A DNA stretch of 6,935 bases, taken from contig DISD01000099.1 in assembly GCA_002435715.1 (NCBI GenBank), positions 1-6,935 on the forward strand. The letters run 5' to 3'. Positions 5,641 through 6,935 of the stretch are shown here, piece after piece. A program made the translations under genes and the position numbers. How positions within the stretch are numbered: the stretch's first letter is position 1; every line of letters starts with the position of its first letter. The DNA comes from Rhodospirillaceae bacterium UBA6219 (lineage in GTDB: Bacteria > Pseudomonadota > Alphaproteobacteria > Rhodospirillales > Magnetospirillaceae). A model generated the notes under the pieces. That model was not told where the DNA came from and did not search any database. It saw only the letters and a list, made by a program, of their open reading frames with translations.

Positions 5641-6935
5641 ATGCCCCATCTTCGTATTGCCGTCCTTATTCGCGTCTTCGCCGTGGTCGCCATCGCCTGC
5701 ATCTTGGCGGTGGCCGGCACCGGGATGCGGGCGATTGACGAATTGAAGGTGGGGGGCGCGCTTTACGACCGTATCGTCCTGGGCAAGGATCTGGTGGCCG
5801 ACATTCTGCCGCCGCCGGAATACATCATCGAATCCTACCTGGAAGCGACCTTGGCGTTGAACGACCCGGCCAGCGCCGGCCAACGGGAACAGCGTCTGGC
5901 GCAATTGCGCAAAGACTACGACCAGCGCCACGATTTCTGGCTGTCCAGCCCGCTGGACCCGGCCATCCGGGACAAACTGACCCAACGGTCCCATGCTTTC
6001 GCCCTGGCGTTCTACACCGAAGCGCAACAGACGTTTCTGCCCGCCCTCAAACGCGGCGACATGGAGGTGGCGATCTCGTCCTATGGGCTGCTGTCAAAGG
6101 CCTATGCCGACCACCGGGCGGTGATCGACGAGATCGTCAAGGACGCCGAGGCGATGAACGCGGCGACCGAGGAACTGGCGGCACAAACCGAAAGCCGACG
6201 TCTGACCCTGGTGTGGTCGGTCGCCATCCTGGCCCTGGTGCTGATCGCCGGTGGCGTCACCGCCATGGCCCTGGGGGTGATCCGGCCGATCCAGCGCATG
6301 ACCGGCACCATGCGTCAGTTGGCGGTGGGCGACATGAGCCCGCAAATCCCCTTTACCGGCCGGACCGACGAAATCGGCGAGATGGCCCAGGCGGTCCAGG
6401 TGTTCAAAAGCAACGCCCTCGAAGCGGAAGCCCTGCGTCAAAAACAGACCGAGATGGAACATCAGGCGGAACAGGAAATGTTGGCCGCCCTGCAAATGAT
6501 GGCCGACACCTTGGAAGCCCAAGCCGACGAAGCGGTCAACGCCGTGTCGCACCATACCGGCCAGTTGACCGACAACGCCCACCGCATGGAAAGCTCGGCC
6601 AACAATGTCCACGCCAACGCCCAAGGTGTGGCCGCCGCCGCCTCGCAAGCGCTGTCCAACGTCCAGACGGTGGCTTCGGCTTCGGAACAATTGAGCGCCT
6701 CGATCGACGAGATCAGGCGTTCGATCCACGTGGCTCACGACGCCGCCAGCACCGCGAACCAAACCGCCCAAAGCGCCCAAAGCACCATTGCCCGTCTGGC
6801 CGAAACCGTTGGCCGCATCGGCGAAGTGACCCAGTTGATCAGCGATATCGCCAGCCAGACCAACCTGTTGGCGCTGAACGCCACCATCGAGGCCGCACGA
6901 GCCGGCGAGGCCGGCAAGGGCTTTGCCGTGGTCGC
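5641..6935 (+). CDS. Methyl-accepting chemotaxis protein (3'-partial)
   Basis: This is a transmembrane chemoreceptor that would control the CheA-CheW array and flagellar motility. The 431 complete codons visible run off the right edge. The first membrane segment is at about 7-27. A largely helical periplasmic domain spans about 28-187 and contains YDRIVLGKDLVADILPPPEY (42-61). The second membrane segment is at about 188-212, and HAMP begins at R214-P215 and includes the stretch RTDEIGEMAQAVQVFK (241-256). A coiled coil rich in Glu, Gln and Ala follows. The cytoplasmic signalling domain includes a likely methylation site at Glu349-Gln350 (SASEQLSASI) and the hallmark hairpin QTNLLALNATIEAARAGE (406-423), then GKGFAVV. 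The returning helix of the hairpin lies outside the window. The start at ATG 5641 is supported by GGAG 7 nt upstream. The ligand is unknown, and the lone location without che genes is usual for receptors in alphaproteobacteria with many MCPs. Confidence 0.97.
   Translation, partial: MPHLRIAVLIRVFAVVAIACILAVAGTGMRAIDELKVGGALYDRIVLGKDLVADILPPPEYIIESYLEATLALNDPASAGQREQRLAQLRKDYDQRHDFWLSSPLDPAIRDKLTQRSHAFALAFYTEAQQTFLPALKRGDMEVAISSYGLLSKAYADHRAVIDEIVKDAEAMNAATEELAAQTESRRLTLVWSVAILALVLIAGGVTAMALGVIRPIQRMTGTMRQLAVGDMSPQIPFTGRTDEIGEMAQAVQVFKSNALEAEALRQKQTEMEHQAEQEMLAALQMMADTLEAQADEAVNAVSHHTGQLTDNAHRMESSANNVHANAQGVAAAASQALSNVQTVASASEQLSASIDEIRRSIHVAHDAASTANQTAQSAQSTIARLAETVGRIGEVTQLISDIASQTNLLALNATIEAARAGEAGKGFAVV

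Overview
The window is GC-rich, densely coded, and all convincing genes lie on the + strand. The mix of an aerobic-type [NiFe]-hydrogenase maturation operon, an orphan sensor kinase and a methyl-accepting chemotaxis protein (MCP) fits a motile, microaerobic alphaproteobacterium. The style of the MCP recalls Rhodospirillales such as Magnetospirillum or Azospirillum relatives. That placement is an inference from protein style and composition, not from a marker gene.

Region 1 (1-3534) is the 3' end of a hyp operon: hypD (5' end outside the window), hypE and hypX, overlapping by 4 bp and then by 1 bp. These proteins build the Fe(CN)2CO centre of [NiFe]-hydrogenases. HypE makes the cyanide ligands on its C-terminal cysteine. 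HypD, with HypC, is the scaffold on which the iron receives its ligands. HypX supplies the CO ligand from a formyl-tetrahydrofolate one-carbon unit when oxygen is present. A 12-bp perfect hairpin that starts inside the hypX stop codon probably ends the operon.

Region 2 (3613-5493) encodes a membrane-bound sensor histidine kinase with the order TM, periplasmic domain, TM, HAMP, PAS, HisKA, HATPase. No response regulator is seen next to it. Its start codon is uncertain: ATG 3613 lacks a ribosome site, whereas TTG 3646 has one.

Region 3 (5494-5640) is a 147-bp, relatively AT-rich intergenic stretch with three inverted repeats, possibly a weak terminator plus operator-like sites.

Region 4 (5641 to the window end) is the first 431 codons of an MCP that runs off the right edge inside its signalling hairpin.

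Every gene belongs to a known family and I found no convincing new system. The points most worth checking are the hypX ribosome site built from the codons of the essential HypE C-terminus, a cysteine in the HypX formyltransferase signature, the kinase start, and the dyads ahead of the MCP gene. No RNA gene, insertion sequence, CRISPR array or attachment site was seen.
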